Shown here: piece after piece, positions 22,480 through 30,131 of the stretch | How positions within the stretch are numbered: position 1 is the first letter of the stretch | Layout of the letters: every line of letters begins with the position of its first letter | From: Bacteroidales bacterium | GTDB taxonomy: Bacteria; Bacteroidota; Bacteroidia; Bacteroidales; F082 | Assembly (NCBI GenBank): GCA_017651645.1 | Contig: JAGCCO010000029.1 | Span: forward strand, 1-64,000 | Reading direction: 5' to 3' | Length of the DNA: 64,000 bases | Program-made: the position numbers and the translations under genes | The notes under the pieces: generated by a model | What the model saw: the letters and a program-made list of their open reading frames with translations, nothing else | Told to the model about the DNA's origin: nothing | The model's database searches: none

Positions 22480-22916
22480 GCGTGGAATTTCATCTTTTAG
22501 AGTGCTTCGACTTGGAAAAGTACAAGACGGGCAAGTATGACGTAGTGACCCGTAGCGGCAGACCCGTTAGAATTATCTGCACGGATGTTGTAGCGCAAGA
22601 CGAGTTCACCGTGGCGGGGCTTGTAAAGGAAGGAGATGGCTTTGAAGTGATACGGCTGTTCAACATAGAAGGTAGGTACTTGCCGTATAATACCAACTAC
22701 TTTATAAAGCCTATAGGAGTGTACCGCCCCGAAAGCGAATACGACCTTTTCCTTTCCGCCAAGCAGACTCTCACACCCGCAGAAGTGAAGATGTGCAGAA
22801 TTATGTACGGGGAAGTGACCGCACTATCAGCCGAACAGATAGACCTTGTGAAACACAACACCAAGGTTATGAGAACAGCTTTTAAAGAACCAAGGATTTT
22901 AACAAAAGAACAATGA
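22476..22916 (+). CDS. Conserved Bacteroidetes phage protein
   Basis: A 146-aa protein with an N-terminal pattern (FDLEKYKTGKYDVVTRSGRPVRIICTD) found in many Bacteroides mobile-element proteins, probably a small beta-barrel. Function unknown. AAGGAGG lies 5 nt before its ATG, inside the preceding gene, so a Shine-Dalgarno may help it start. Confidence 0.65.
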   Translation: MSVEFHLLECFDLEKYKTGKYDVVTRSGRPVRIICTDVVAQDEFTVAGLVKEGDGFEVIRLFNIEGRYLPYNTNYFIKPIGVYRPESEYDLFLSAKQTLTPAEVKMCRIMYGEVTALSAEQIDLVKHNTKVMRTAFKEPRILTKEQ

Positions 22917-23191
22917 AATGCAGAACCTATAAATGCAAGGCCGCTTGCTGTTACAATATTCCCTTCGAGAACGGGGAATTGGAAAAGTACAAGGACAAGA
23001 TTGTCAACCCCGTGCTGACAACACTCAACTTGTTCGGTGCTGTGGTGCCGTTCACGGGAAAGGATTTGAAAAGTAACCGCTGCCCGTTTCTGCGGCAAGA
23101 TTTAAAGTGTAACATCTACGAGAACCGTCCCGACATCTGCCGAAAAATGGGGCTTGTCGAGCGAATGCCGTGCCAACACCTAAAGAAATGA
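22913..23191 (+). CDS. YkgJ-type cysteine-cluster protein
   Basis: A 92-aa protein with eight Cys arranged as in YkgJ/CxxCxxxC metal-cluster proteins: C3, C8, C12-C13, then NRCPFLRQDLKCNIYENRPDICR and a final PCQHL. The family binds zinc or an iron-sulfur cluster. Role in phages unknown. Its stop overlaps the next start (ATGA). Confidence 0.75.
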   Translation: MKCRTYKCKAACCYNIPFENGELEKYKDKIVNPVLTTLNLFGAVVPFTGKDLKSNRCPFLRQDLKCNIYENRPDICRKMGLVERMPCQHLKK

Positions 23192-23499
23192 ACAGAGAAT
23201 TAACAACAGACAAGCTGCGAACACTCATGGACGGGTGTTTTTGGCAGCGCAGACACGCCCACGACCGACTCTGTGGGATTGTAAGAGAACTTGCAAGACA
23301 CAAAGGGTTCGCCCGTTGGCGGGATTTCAGTGTCGTGTACGAGAACGAGTTCTGCCCCGTGGTCATTTTTCACGGCTTCGGAAGGCTTGCGTCCGTAACA
23401 CTGCCCGCCTTTCAAACCTTGACACGGGAAGAGCTTATCGACATCCTTTCGCCATACATGACCCCGACACACTCGGGTATGTTAAAAGAAAAAATTTAA
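23188..23499 (+). CDS. Hypothetical protein
   Basis: A 103-aa protein (MNRELTTDKLRTLMDGCFWQ...). Mixed alpha/beta with several aromatic residues. The ATG at 23188 overlaps the previous stop and is preferred to an upstream alternative start at 23170. No family recognised. Confidence 0.6.
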   Translation: MNRELTTDKLRTLMDGCFWQRRHAHDRLCGIVRELARHKGFARWRDFSVVYENEFCPVVIFHGFGRLASVTLPAFQTLTREELIDILSPYMTPTHSGMLKEKI

Positions 23500-23516
23500 A
23501 AAAATATTAAAAAAAG

Positions 23517-23547
23517 TTTGCAGAGTTAAAATAATGTTGTATGTTTG
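23517..23547 (+). promoter_or_regulatory. Early/middle promoter
   Basis: TTTG (23517-23520, in AGTTTGCAGA), 19 nt, TATGTTTG (23540-23547). Drives the HTH gene and the recombination genes. Confidence 0.85.
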
Positions 23548-23573
23548 CAACGAAAATTTAAAAACAAAGAACA

Positions 23574-23789
23574 ATGAACAAGAACGAAGAGAAAACAGAA
23601 GACCGTCCGTTTATGACGATTAAAGAAGCCGCTAAGTACGTGCAACTTAGTCTCGGTACGGTTTACAACTACGTCCACTTTAATAAGATACCTTATTGGC
23701 GGACGAAAACGGGTCGTGCGGTTTTCCGCAAGGAAGACTTGGACGCATGGATGTTATCGGAGCGTGTTGACCCAATGCCGATAGTTTAA
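23574..23789 (+). CDS. Excisionase-family HTH DNA-binding protein
   Basis: A 71-aa winged-HTH protein of the HTH_17/excisionase type: FMTIKEAAKYVQLSLGTVYNYVHFNKIPYWRTKTGRAVFRKEDLDAWM. Recognition helix about 28-37, wing with RTKTGRAVFRKEDLD. No integrase is encoded, so it is more likely a regulator of the recombination/replication genes that follow it than a true excisionase. Confidence 0.85.
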   Translation: MNKNEEKTEDRPFMTIKEAAKYVQLSLGTVYNYVHFNKIPYWRTKTGRAVFRKEDLDAWMLSERVDPMPIV

Positions 23790-23817
23790 CAGTTTATTAA
23801 CATTAAAATTTAAAGCA

Positions 23818-24468
23818 ATGGAAGCAGAAACAAAAAGGGTGTTCGATGAGTTGTTCAATGTCAATGTCAACGGACACACAGAGGAAAAAAAAGGCGGTGA
23901 AGGAAAAACACTAACCTATCTATCTTGGTGCTACGCTTGGGCTGAGGTAAAAAAACGCTACCCCGACGCTCAGTACGAGATTGAGAAATTCAATGGTATT
24001 CCCTATGTCTTTGACCCGAACACGGGCTACATGGTTTACACAAAAGTAACCATCGAAGGTGTGACACACGAAATGTGGCTACCCGTAATGGATAGCAACA
24101 ACAAGGCTATGAAGGCCGAGCCGTACCAAATCCAAACCAAGTACAAGACTATCCAAGTGAACGCGGCCACGATGTTTGAAGTCAACAAGGCCATCATGCG
24201 CTGTTTGGTTAAGAACCTTGCCATGTTCGGATTGGGCTTGTATATCTATGCGGGTGAAGACCTACCCGAAGGCGAAGCGGAAGACGCTAAGATTGCCGTC
24301 GAACTCGAACTCGAGACCGCCAAGAACAGCGTTAAGAACGCCACCTCGTCAGCGGAAGTGAAAAGACTGTGGGAGCAAGATTTCGCCCACCTTCAAGGCA
24401 ATGCCGACTTTAAGGCGTTGGTTATCAAGTGCGGCACAGAGTTGAAAAACAAAGAGTCAAACCAATAA
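23818..24468 (+). CDS. Sak3-like (DUF1071) single-strand annealing protein
   Basis: A 216-aa protein of the DUF1071/Sak3 family of phage single-strand annealing proteins. The N-terminal signature LTYLSWCYAWAEVKKRYPDAQYEI is at about 32-56, followed by the beta-rich core and AIMRCLVKNLAMFGLGLYIYAGEDLP. It would anneal complementary strands at DNA ends produced by the exonuclease encoded at 25565. The C-terminal tail is charged and may contact SSB. Confidence 0.85.
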   Translation: MEAETKRVFDELFNVNVNGHTEEKKGGEGKTLTYLSWCYAWAEVKKRYPDAQYEIEKFNGIPYVFDPNTGYMVYTKVTIEGVTHEMWLPVMDSNNKAMKAEPYQIQTKYKTIQVNAATMFEVNKAIMRCLVKNLAMFGLGLYIYAGEDLPEGEAEDAKIAVELELETAKNSVKNATSSAEVKRLWEQDFAHLQGNADFKALVIKCGTELKNKESNQ

Positions 24469-24480
24469 AAACTTAAAGCA

Positions 24481-25152
24481 ATGGAAATGCAAATTTCAAA
24501 AACATTTGACTACGAGCGGTTTAAGTTTTTGAAAACTAACCGAGTAGTGAGAAACACCAACCAACTGAAACAAAGTATCTTACAATGTGACCTTACGTAC
24601 TGCAATCCGATTAAGGTTACAAAGAACTTTGAAATCATTGACGGGCAGAACCGATTTACCGTGTGCAAGGAGTTGAAAAAGCCAATCTACTACACGATAA
24701 TCGACACGGACAGCGTTGATGTCAACGAAGCCATCACAATCCTTAACACAGCGCAAAGGACGTGGAAACTCGACGACTATCTGCACAAGTACGTGGCCGA
24801 AGGCAAACCCAACTACATAGAGTTTATGAAGTTCTTGGACTACCACGGGGTTAACAGAGCCTACTGCGGTGTTATGTCTATGGTTTTCTCGGGCAGCACC
24901 ACGGACTACAACAAGAAACTGAAATACGGCTTGCTTGGCGAAAAGTGGGACAAGGCGGACGATGTCATGCGTCTCATAACGTCAATGAGCAGTGATATTA
25001 GGCCGACAAGAAGTTTCATTGAGGCGTTCCTAACGTACTACAAGACACACACGGCGAAACAAGTAGAAAAACTGCGTAAGAAGATTATCGGGGTGCCGAA
25101 TTTCGCTTGCATATCCGATTTTCTTACAGCATTCGACAAAATAGTAAGATAA
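24481..25152 (+). CDS. ParB-like domain protein
   Basis: A 223-aa protein. Residues about 35-75 match the ParB/Srx core: NPIKVTKNFEIIDGQNRFTVCKELKKPIYY, with the DGQ(N/H)RF phosphate-binding signature. The rest is helical. It lies in the recombination block and ends at a strong terminator. It is distinct from the ParB-like protein at 4895. A DNA-binding or nuclease role in replication/recombination is likely from context. Confidence 0.7.
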   Translation: MEMQISKTFDYERFKFLKTNRVVRNTNQLKQSILQCDLTYCNPIKVTKNFEIIDGQNRFTVCKELKKPIYYTIIDTDSVDVNEAITILNTAQRTWKLDDYLHKYVAEGKPNYIEFMKFLDYHGVNRAYCGVMSMVFSGSTTDYNKKLKYGLLGEKWDKADDVMRLITSMSSDIRPTRSFIEAFLTYYKTHTAKQVEKLRKKIIGVPNFACISDFLTAFDKIVR

Positions 25153-25158
25153 CTACGG

Positions 25159-25199
25159 GGGCAGCGAGGTCGGTGGTCTGTGCATGGGCTGCCCTTTTT
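25159..25199 (+). terminator. Rho-independent terminator
   Basis: GGGCAGC (25159-25165) pairs with GCTGCCC (25188-25194), followed by five T. Genes further on lack an obvious promoter, so readthrough is likely. Confidence 0.75.
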
Positions 25200-25213
25200 A
25201 AAAAACTAAAGCG

Positions 25214-25351
25214 ATGGATATAGTAACGAAATTCATAATCACGTGTTCTGTGGTCTTTGCCGTGGCGATTGTTGTCGCAATCCTTTGCCACAAGGCCGAG
25301 AAGAAGATTGACGCAATGGATAACCTTAAAGACGTTGACAATGGGCGGTAA
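25214..25351 (+). CDS. Small single-span membrane protein
   Basis: A 45-aa peptide: one transmembrane helix (about 7-24), then a charged tail (CHKAEKKIDAMDNLKDVDNGR). ATG at 25214 after AAAACTAAAGCG, stop overlapping the next start by 11 bp. Unknown role; a second such peptide lies at 26499. Confidence 0.6.
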   Translation: MDIVTKFIITCSVVFAVAIVVAILCHKAEKKIDAMDNLKDVDNGR

Positions 25352-25553
25352 AGAGTACAGACTGCGACAGATTGAGAAACGGCTTGACGAGATAATCGAA
25401 AACCCGAAGGACGAGACTGTCGGCGACTACATAAAACTACAAAAAGAGTACAGCGAGTTGAAATACCAAATCGAAGCAGACGAGAACTTGCACAACAACA
25501 AGGACTACATGAAAACGCTGCGGGAAGCGGTTACAAAAGTGGTAACAATCTAA
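25341..25553 (+). CDS. Small coiled-coil protein
   Basis: A 70-aa protein (MGGKEYRLRQIEKRLDEIIE...). Helical and highly charged, coiled-coil type. The ATG at 25341 fits the operon better than the longer frame from 25257. It precedes the exonuclease gene by 11 bp. Confidence 0.6.
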   Translation: MGGKEYRLRQIEKRLDEIIENPKDETVGDYIKLQKEYSELKYQIEADENLHNNKDYMKTLREAVTKVVTI

Positions 25554-25564
25554 TAATTAAGGAA

Positions 25565-26506
25565 ATGGAAGAAATAAAACTTAACAGACTGCCCGTCGAG
25601 TTTGACGAGGTTGAGCACACGTACACATTTGACAGTACAAGGCTTCGTGGCATTACGGGCATAATATCCGAATACGTTCTGCCCGAAAGGGGTGAGTTCA
25701 TCGAGAAGATGAAAAGCACAATCCACCAAAGGGCAATTCTTGAAGCGGCCACCAAGCGCGGCCATGACACACATACGCAAGTGCAGATGATTGTTGAGGG
25801 CTACGGCTACAACAACCCGTTCCCCGAAGTGAAGGATTTTTTCAAGAAGATGGCCGACACCAAGTTCATTGCGAGCGAGTACCTTGTTTCCGACTTGCAC
25901 CACTTCGCAAGTTCTATCGACATCGTTGACTCGGAGTTGAACCTTTACGACATCAAGACGACAAGCAAACTCGACACCAAGTATCTGTCGTGGCAATTAT
26001 CCATTTATGCGTATCTCTTTGAAATGTGCAACCCAAAATTGAAGGTTAACAACCTATACGGGTGTTGGCTGCGTGACGGAAAAGCCCGTGTCGTTCGTGT
26101 TGACCGCATACCCGACGCTATTATCCAAGACCTACTCGCTGCCGCTGCTGACGGTCTGCCGTGGTCGAACCCGTTCGAGAAGGTAGAACTTTTTGCCCCG
26201 AAGGATTTGGCCGAAGTGCTGAAATTCGAGCGTCAAATGGCGCAAGTCGAGACCCGATACAAGCAAATGCAAGCGCAAGAGGCCGAAATGAAGGAAAGGA
26301 TAAAAGAACTTATGTCGGCTCACGGCATAGATAAGTGGACATCGCCAAGCGGGAAGCTGACATTCACGCTGACCCCGCCACACACACAAAGCCGCTTCGA
26401 CACAACCAAGTTCAAGGCCGACCACAGCGACTTGTACGAAGAGTATTTGAAGGACGTTAACGTCAAGGCGAGTTTGACAATCAAAGTCAAAGACGAAAAT
26501 GCGTAG
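25565..26506 (+). CDS. PD-(D/E)XK exonuclease (RecB/Cas4-like)
   Basis: A 313-aa nuclease of the PD-(D/E)XK superfamily. Visible active-site elements: GHDTHTQ (66-72), E105, D119 in SIDIVD, D129-I-K131 in LYDIKTTS, and the Q motif WQLSIYAYLFE (Q144). The C-terminal third is a coiled coil and a small beta domain (WTSPSGKLTFTL). With the Sak3 protein it forms an exonuclease/annealing recombination pair. Confidence 0.85.
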   Translation: MEEIKLNRLPVEFDEVEHTYTFDSTRLRGITGIISEYVLPERGEFIEKMKSTIHQRAILEAATKRGHDTHTQVQMIVEGYGYNNPFPEVKDFFKKMADTKFIASEYLVSDLHHFASSIDIVDSELNLYDIKTTSKLDTKYLSWQLSIYAYLFEMCNPKLKVNNLYGCWLRDGKARVVRVDRIPDAIIQDLLAAAADGLPWSNPFEKVELFAPKDLAEVLKFERQMAQVETRYKQMQAQEAEMKERIKELMSAHGIDKWTSPSGKLTFTLTPPHTQSRFDTTKFKADHSDLYEEYLKDVNVKASLTIKVKDENA

Positions 26507-26636
26507 AGTCATGCTTATTATCATTGTATCGCTGCTTATTCTTCCCGTCGCTGTCATAGACCATCTGCTGACACAGACCCGAAGAATAAGGGCGAGACTG
26601 CGGGAAAAAAGGCAATTCAAAAACGTAAGACCATGA
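26499..26636 (+). CDS. Small membrane peptide with basic tail
   Basis: A 45-aa peptide (MRRVMLIIIVSLLILPVAVI, then an Arg-rich tail). One transmembrane helix. It overlaps the exonuclease stop by 8 bp and the next start by 4 bp, so translation coupling is plausible. Unknown function. Confidence 0.6.
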   Translation: MRRVMLIIIVSLLILPVAVIDHLLTQTRRIRARLREKRQFKNVRP

Positions 26637-27025
26637 GAACAATAGACGAAATCAAAAAGGAAGCCAACGAGTATCAAAAGATACTTGACAACGCACCGAC
26701 CACCATCGACAATGGCGACTTGCTTGTCGAGTACCTATGCGGACTGAACTATATTATCAGCCGCACGGGTGTAATGCTTGCCGAAGCTGTGAAACTGCGG
26801 GACACCGCAAGGAAGATGGTTTACGCCAACGACTTCGACCACGTCAAGAAACTGTCCGCGTCCATCGCTAAGGACTACGTGGCCAACAGTACGGCTGACG
26901 AGAACGCTCTTTACACATGGATTGAGCAACTGAACAAGACCGCCAAGCACCAAGCCGACAATCTGCGGACGCAAGTAAGCTACGCTAAAGAGACGCTCAA
27001 ACTGACTAAAAACGGCTACGGCTAA
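26633..27025 (+). CDS. Hypothetical recombination-block protein
   Basis: A 130-aa predicted helical protein, often found beside annealing/exonuclease genes in Bacteroides phages (recalled, not verified). Sequence features: a coiled-coil N-terminus and a LNKTAKHQADNLRTQVSYAKE segment near the C-terminus. Last gene before the promoter at 27054. Function unknown. Confidence 0.6.
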   Translation: MRTIDEIKKEANEYQKILDNAPTTIDNGDLLVEYLCGLNYIISRTGVMLAEAVKLRDTARKMVYANDFDHVKKLSASIAKDYVANSTADENALYTWIEQLNKTAKHQADNLRTQVSYAKETLKLTKNGYG

Positions 27026-27053
27026 AAAACATTTAAAAAAAAATAAAAAAATG

Positions 27054-27083
27054 TTTGCAGATTTAAAAAATGTCGTATATTTG
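27054..27083 (+). promoter_or_regulatory. Early/middle promoter
   Basis: TTTG (27054-27057, in GTTTGCAGA), 18 nt, TATATTTG (27076-27083), then CAGTGTC. Confidence 0.85.
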
Positions 27084-27111
27084 CAGTGTCAACTTTTAAA
27101 AATATGTTGTT

Positions 27112-27357
27112 ATGAACTACAAAGAACTACACAAAATCACGTGCGAGTGCGAACACCTTGAGATGGCACTTGAAGACCTATGCGCGGACACACCGAGAAC
27201 GGATGTGCTGAGTTACCACGATGGTTCGACTTACCCGACCGACTACGAGTTACACTTCACAAGTGCGGACGCAAGAGAGCACATTTGCGAAGCAATCAAG
27301 GCCGAGTTGCGGGAAAAGACCAAGGTACTGAAAGATTTTATCAATGAGGGGGCTTAG
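27112..27357 (+). CDS. Hypothetical acidic protein
   Basis: An 81-aa acidic protein (MNYKELHKITCECEHLEMAL...). Mostly helical. First gene after the promoter at 27054. No recognised family. Confidence 0.6.
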   Translation: MNYKELHKITCECEHLEMALEDLCADTPRTDVLSYHDGSTYPTDYELHFTSADAREHICEAIKAELREKTKVLKDFINEGA

Positions 27358-27360
27358 GTT

Positions 27361-27639
27361 ATGGATTTTTCTTACAAAGTAAGCATTGAGGATAGGTGTA
27401 AAAACCTACCCTTTGACGCTCTTGAAGAGCTTGGTAACGAAGATGGCAGTTGTACTTTTTTGGATAACACAGACACGTACATCGACGGGTACATTGAGCA
27501 GCTTCTCGATAGGTCGCTGACATGGGATAACGTAAGAGAACTAATCGGTGGCGAGGTAGAGTCGGTTTTCAACATCGGCTTTCTTGCGGGCTGTCTGTGC
27601 GGGTATAAAAAACACGCGGAGCTGCTTGGAAAGAAATAA
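27361..27639 (+). CDS. Hypothetical protein
   Basis: A 92-aa protein with an acidic N-terminus and a hydrophobic segment (VFNIGFLAGCLCGYKKH) that may be buried or membrane-associated. The -33 box of the next promoter lies within its end. Function unknown. Confidence 0.6.
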   Translation: MDFSYKVSIEDRCKNLPFDALEELGNEDGSCTFLDNTDTYIDGYIEQLLDRSLTWDNVRELIGGEVESVFNIGFLAGCLCGYKKHAELLGKK

Positions 27640-27655
27640 AAAAGTGCTACATTTG
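27626..27655 (+). promoter_or_regulatory. Promoter of candidate structured RNA
   Basis: TTG (27626-27628), 19 nt, TACATTTG (27648-27655). The start site would be near 27662, about 100 nt before the next gene. Confidence 0.7.
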
Positions 27656-27661
27656 CACTAA

Positions 27662-27761
27662 AGACGCATTTCGCGGGTGCGGATAAGACTAACAATGCCT
27701 TGTTATTGGTGGATAGACCGCGAAACTGTCCGCTTGATAGCAAGGCATTAAATTTTTCACA
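27662..27761 (+). ncRNA. Candidate structured leader RNA with crossing helices
   Basis: Three perfect complementary pairs occur in the same order on both sides: TTCGCGG 27670-27676 with CCGCGAA 27718-27724; GCGGA 27679-27683 with TCCGC 27729-27733; AATGCCTTG 27694-27702 with CAAGGCATT 27741-27749. All cross each other, so they form pseudoknots or alternative states. A competing small hairpin (AACAA-TGCC-TTGTT) overlaps the third pair. Position directly before a gene suggests a regulatory leader. Confidence 0.55.
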
Positions 27762-27971
27762 ATGGACAAGATTTTAAAAAAAGGACAGATGGTGTGGATA
27801 AGGCGGTCGGCAGAAGACAAGCCGAGACCCGCACACATACAAGGTCTCATCGGACGCAGTGCGACAAACACCTTGGTTTACGAGTTCAAGTACGTAGGCG
27901 GCGGATGGAGCGGCTGTGCCGACTATGACATATACGAGACCGAGGACGAAGCAAAAAACGCCCGCAAGTAG
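27762..27971 (+). CDS. Small SH3-like protein
   Basis: A 69-aa basic, beta-type protein (KGQMVWIRRSAEDKPRPAHIQGLIG ... YEFKYVGGGWSG). It resembles small SH3-barrel proteins. It sits between the structured RNA and the replication initiator. A perfect DnaA-box sequence (TGTGGATAA, 27793-27801) lies inside it. Function unknown. Confidence 0.6.
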   Translation: MDKILKKGQMVWIRRSAEDKPRPAHIQGLIGRSATNTLVYEFKYVGGGWSGCADYDIYETEDEAKNARK

Positions 27972-28017
27972 GTAGGCTTTCGCGGCCTACCGAAAGCGGT
28001 TTTAAAAACACAGCAAA

Positions 28018-28887
28018 ATGGACGGATGGATAAAGATTTTTAGGTCAATGTTAGAGTGGGAGTGGTACGACGACACTAACGTTGTTAGGCTGTTTCTGCA
28101 CTTGTTATTGACCGCCAACTACGAAGACAAAAGTTGGCATGGTATAACCATTAAACGCGGACAACTTCTTACAAGCATTCAAACCTTGGCCGAACAGACA
28201 CATCTCAGTTTTCAACAAACGAGAACTGCGTTATCCAAACTAAAATCAACAAGCGAAATAACAAGCAAATCAACAAACTCTTATACTCTAATAACTATCT
28301 GTAAATATGACGATTACCAAACTCAAGAAAATAGCGAGCAACAAACGGATAACATACGAGTTAACAATCAAATAACAAACGAGCAACAAGCGACGCAACA
28401 AACGGATAACAACAACATAAGAAATAAAGAAGAAAAGAATAATATTATTACCCCCTTATATTCCCCCAAAGGGGAAACCGCTGTAACCGAAAATGAACTC
28501 ACGGAAGCCGAGGTTGAAATCATCGGACGTATTATAGACCCAACTCAAGAAAAAGAAAAAAGTTGCGCGAAAAAAGAAAAAGAAACGAAGCACAAGTACG
28601 GGGAATACGATAACGTTCTGCTGACCGACACAGAGGCCGAGAAGCTGCGTAAAGAGTTCGGTGAAGATACACTGCCGATAGTAATGCACTTTTCCGAGTT
28701 GAAGGCCATGAAGGGCTACAAGTACAAAAGCGACTACCTTGCAATCCGCAAATGGGGCGCAGCCGCATATTACGAACATCAAAAACGAAATCAAAATGGA
28801 AACAATGCAGACAGCTTTGCAACAATTCAAGAACGGGCTGCAAGAAGTGTCGAACTTGGGGACGCAATCTCGAGAATGTGGCCTTAG
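28018..28887 (+). CDS. Replication initiator (winged-helix, DnaD/O-like)
   Basis: A 289-aa protein built like phage replication initiators. The N-terminal winged helix (about 1-95) contains GWIKIFRSMLEWEWYDDTNVVRLFLHLLL and ITIKRGQLLTSIQTLAEQTHLSFQQTRTALSKLK. A low-complexity Gln/Asn/Glu linker (105-195) follows, then a C-terminal helical domain (LLTDTEAEKLRKEFGEDTLPIVMHFSELKAMKGYKYKSDYLAIRKW). It probably binds the origin and recruits the host helicase. The linker DNA carries 17-nt direct repeats, as expected when the origin lies inside the gene. Confidence 0.8.
   Translation: MDGWIKIFRSMLEWEWYDDTNVVRLFLHLLLTANYEDKSWHGITIKRGQLLTSIQTLAEQTHLSFQQTRTALSKLKSTSEITSKSTNSYTLITICKYDDYQTQENSEQQTDNIRVNNQITNEQQATQQTDNNNIRNKEEKNNIITPLYSPKGETAVTENELTEAEVEIIGRIIDPTQEKEKSCAKKEKETKHKYGEYDNVLLTDTEAEKLRKEFGEDTLPIVMHFSELKAMKGYKYKSDYLAIRKWGAAAYYEHQKRNQNGNNADSFATIQERAARSVELGDAISRMWP
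28338..28411 (+). repeat. Iteron-like direct repeats within initiator gene
   Basis: A 17-nt sequence GCAACAAACGGATAACA occurs at 28338-28354 and again, identical, at 28395-28411. GAGCAACAA is also repeated (28336-28344, 28381-28389). The surrounding linker is AT-rich. Layout resembles origins inside initiator genes, as in lambda O. Confidence 0.55.
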
Positions 28888-29356
28888 ACTGCCCGACGGA
28901 AGCAACCGAGTGATTAGGACGGTTGACGAGAATACTTGCGAGGTCACAACCTACAAGGGCGAACCCGCCACCGACCGAGACATGAAGGACGCTGTCGCCA
29001 TGCTTGCCATCAGTTACCCGCAAGTCAAGACAGAACTGTACGGGGTTCTGTGTGCAAGGTGGAAGGACGAAGGGTGGACTGCCGAGCGCATAAAAGACGC
29101 TATCAGCAACCTAATCGACACTTGCAAGTACCCGACATTCTCGATAGGACAGATTATGAGCTACGACCGACCGATGAAACTTTACACCCACGGGGGTTAT
29201 ATGTGGCTAATCAACAATGGGTTGGCGCAAGACGCGGACGCTTGCGGGGACAAATCGGACTTCGGTAAACTGTATATCGACAAGGGAAAACCAACGCAGA
29301 AGGTGTTTTTCTATCTCAAGAAGGATGTGGAAAAATATCGGGCGCAAGCAAAATAA
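28796..29356 (+). CDS. Putative replication accessory protein
   Basis: A 186-aa protein beginning METMQTALQQFKNGLQEVSN, overlapping the initiator gene by 92 bp. The C-terminal half (WTAERIKDAISNLIDTCKYPTFSIGQIMSYDRPMKLYTH) is conserved in Bacteroidetes phage replication modules. No enzyme motif is visible. A helicase-loader-like function is possible from position. The start is uncertain because the overlap is long. Confidence 0.6.
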   Translation: METMQTALQQFKNGLQEVSNLGTQSRECGLRLPDGSNRVIRTVDENTCEVTTYKGEPATDRDMKDAVAMLAISYPQVKTELYGVLCARWKDEGWTAERIKDAISNLIDTCKYPTFSIGQIMSYDRPMKLYTHGGYMWLINNGLAQDADACGDKSDFGKLYIDKGKPTQKVFFYLKKDVEKYRAQAK

Positions 29357-29391
29357 ATCTTTAGAAAATTAAGAACATTTAAAAATTTTTA

Positions 29392-29399
29392 TATATTTG
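29392..29399 (+). promoter_or_regulatory. Promoter (-7 element) for ssb
   Basis: TATATTTG at 29392-29399, 28 nt before the SSB start codon. No good -33 box at the usual distance. Confidence 0.6.
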
Positions 29400-29427
29400 C
29401 ATACGTAAAACAAAAAAATCTATCAAA

Positions 29428-29859
29428 ATGCTAAACAAAGTAATCTTAATCGGCAACGTGGGGCAAAACCCCGAAGTGAAGGACACTCAAGCGGGTATGA
29501 TTGCCCATGCGAGTCTTGCGACGAGCGAAAGCTACAAGGATAAGGAAGGAAACAGACAGACAAAGACCGAGTGGCACAGACTGACGTTCTACAAGCCGCT
29601 TTCGGAGGTAGTTAACCAATACGTCCACAAAGGCGACACAATCTATGTCGAGGGCAAGCTGTCGTACAGCGAGTACACCGACAAGGAAGGCAACAAAAAA
29701 CAGTCAACCGAAATCCAAGTGCGAGAGTTGAAGATGTTATCCAAGAAAGGGGAAAACCAATCGAAGCAGCAAGGTCAAGGCCAACCGCAGAACTTCAACT
29801 ACACAACACCAATGCCGCCGATAGAAAGCATAGAACCGAACACGGAACTTCCCTTCTAA
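29428..29859 (+). CDS. ssb: Single-stranded DNA-binding protein
   Basis: A 143-aa SSB. An OB-fold from 1 to about 105: MLNKVILIGNVGQNPEVKDTQAGMIAHASLATSE, WHRLTFYKPLSEVVNQYVHKGDTIYVEGKLSYSEY, then the Gln/Pro-rich flexible tail ending in the acidic-aromatic tip (NTELPF) that recruits partner proteins. It protects single strands in replication and supports the Sak3/exonuclease system. Has its own -7 element. Confidence 0.95.
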   Translation: MLNKVILIGNVGQNPEVKDTQAGMIAHASLATSESYKDKEGNRQTKTEWHRLTFYKPLSEVVNQYVHKGDTIYVEGKLSYSEYTDKEGNKKQSTEIQVRELKMLSKKGENQSKQQGQGQPQNFNYTTPMPPIESIEPNTELPF

Positions 29860-29870
29860 AAACTAAAGAT

Positions 29871-30131
29871 ATGAAAGGCGATAAACTAAAAATGGTGAAA
29901 CTGAATGAAATGCAGCAAGCCGCAGTAAACTCTATCTGTGAGTACAACAACTTCTTCCTTGTGGCCGAAGGCGCAGACGGAAAACCCGTAGTCGTAATGA
30001 ACTGCACAAAGGACGTTTTCGTCTGCGGTATCAAAGATGTTATGAGAAGCCCAAAGATAGGCAATATTGTCACGGACATCGTAATTGACTATCACAATGA
30101 ACACTCAGCCAAGTGCAAGAACCGTTCTTGA
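29871..30131 (+). CDS. Hypothetical small protein
   Basis: An 86-aa alpha/beta protein (LKMVKLNEMQQAAVNSICEY...). No recognised family. It lies 11 bp after ssb and overlaps the DnaA-domain gene by 35 bp. Confidence 0.6.
   Translation: MKGDKLKMVKLNEMQQAAVNSICEYNNFFLVAEGADGKPVVVMNCTKDVFVCGIKDVMRSPKIGNIVTDIVIDYHNEHSAKCKNRS

Noticed and set aside
23574..23789. Excisionase-type HTH as evidence of a temperate phage
   Set aside because: No integrase, attachment site or repressor/anti-repressor pair was found; the HTH is more likely a regulator.
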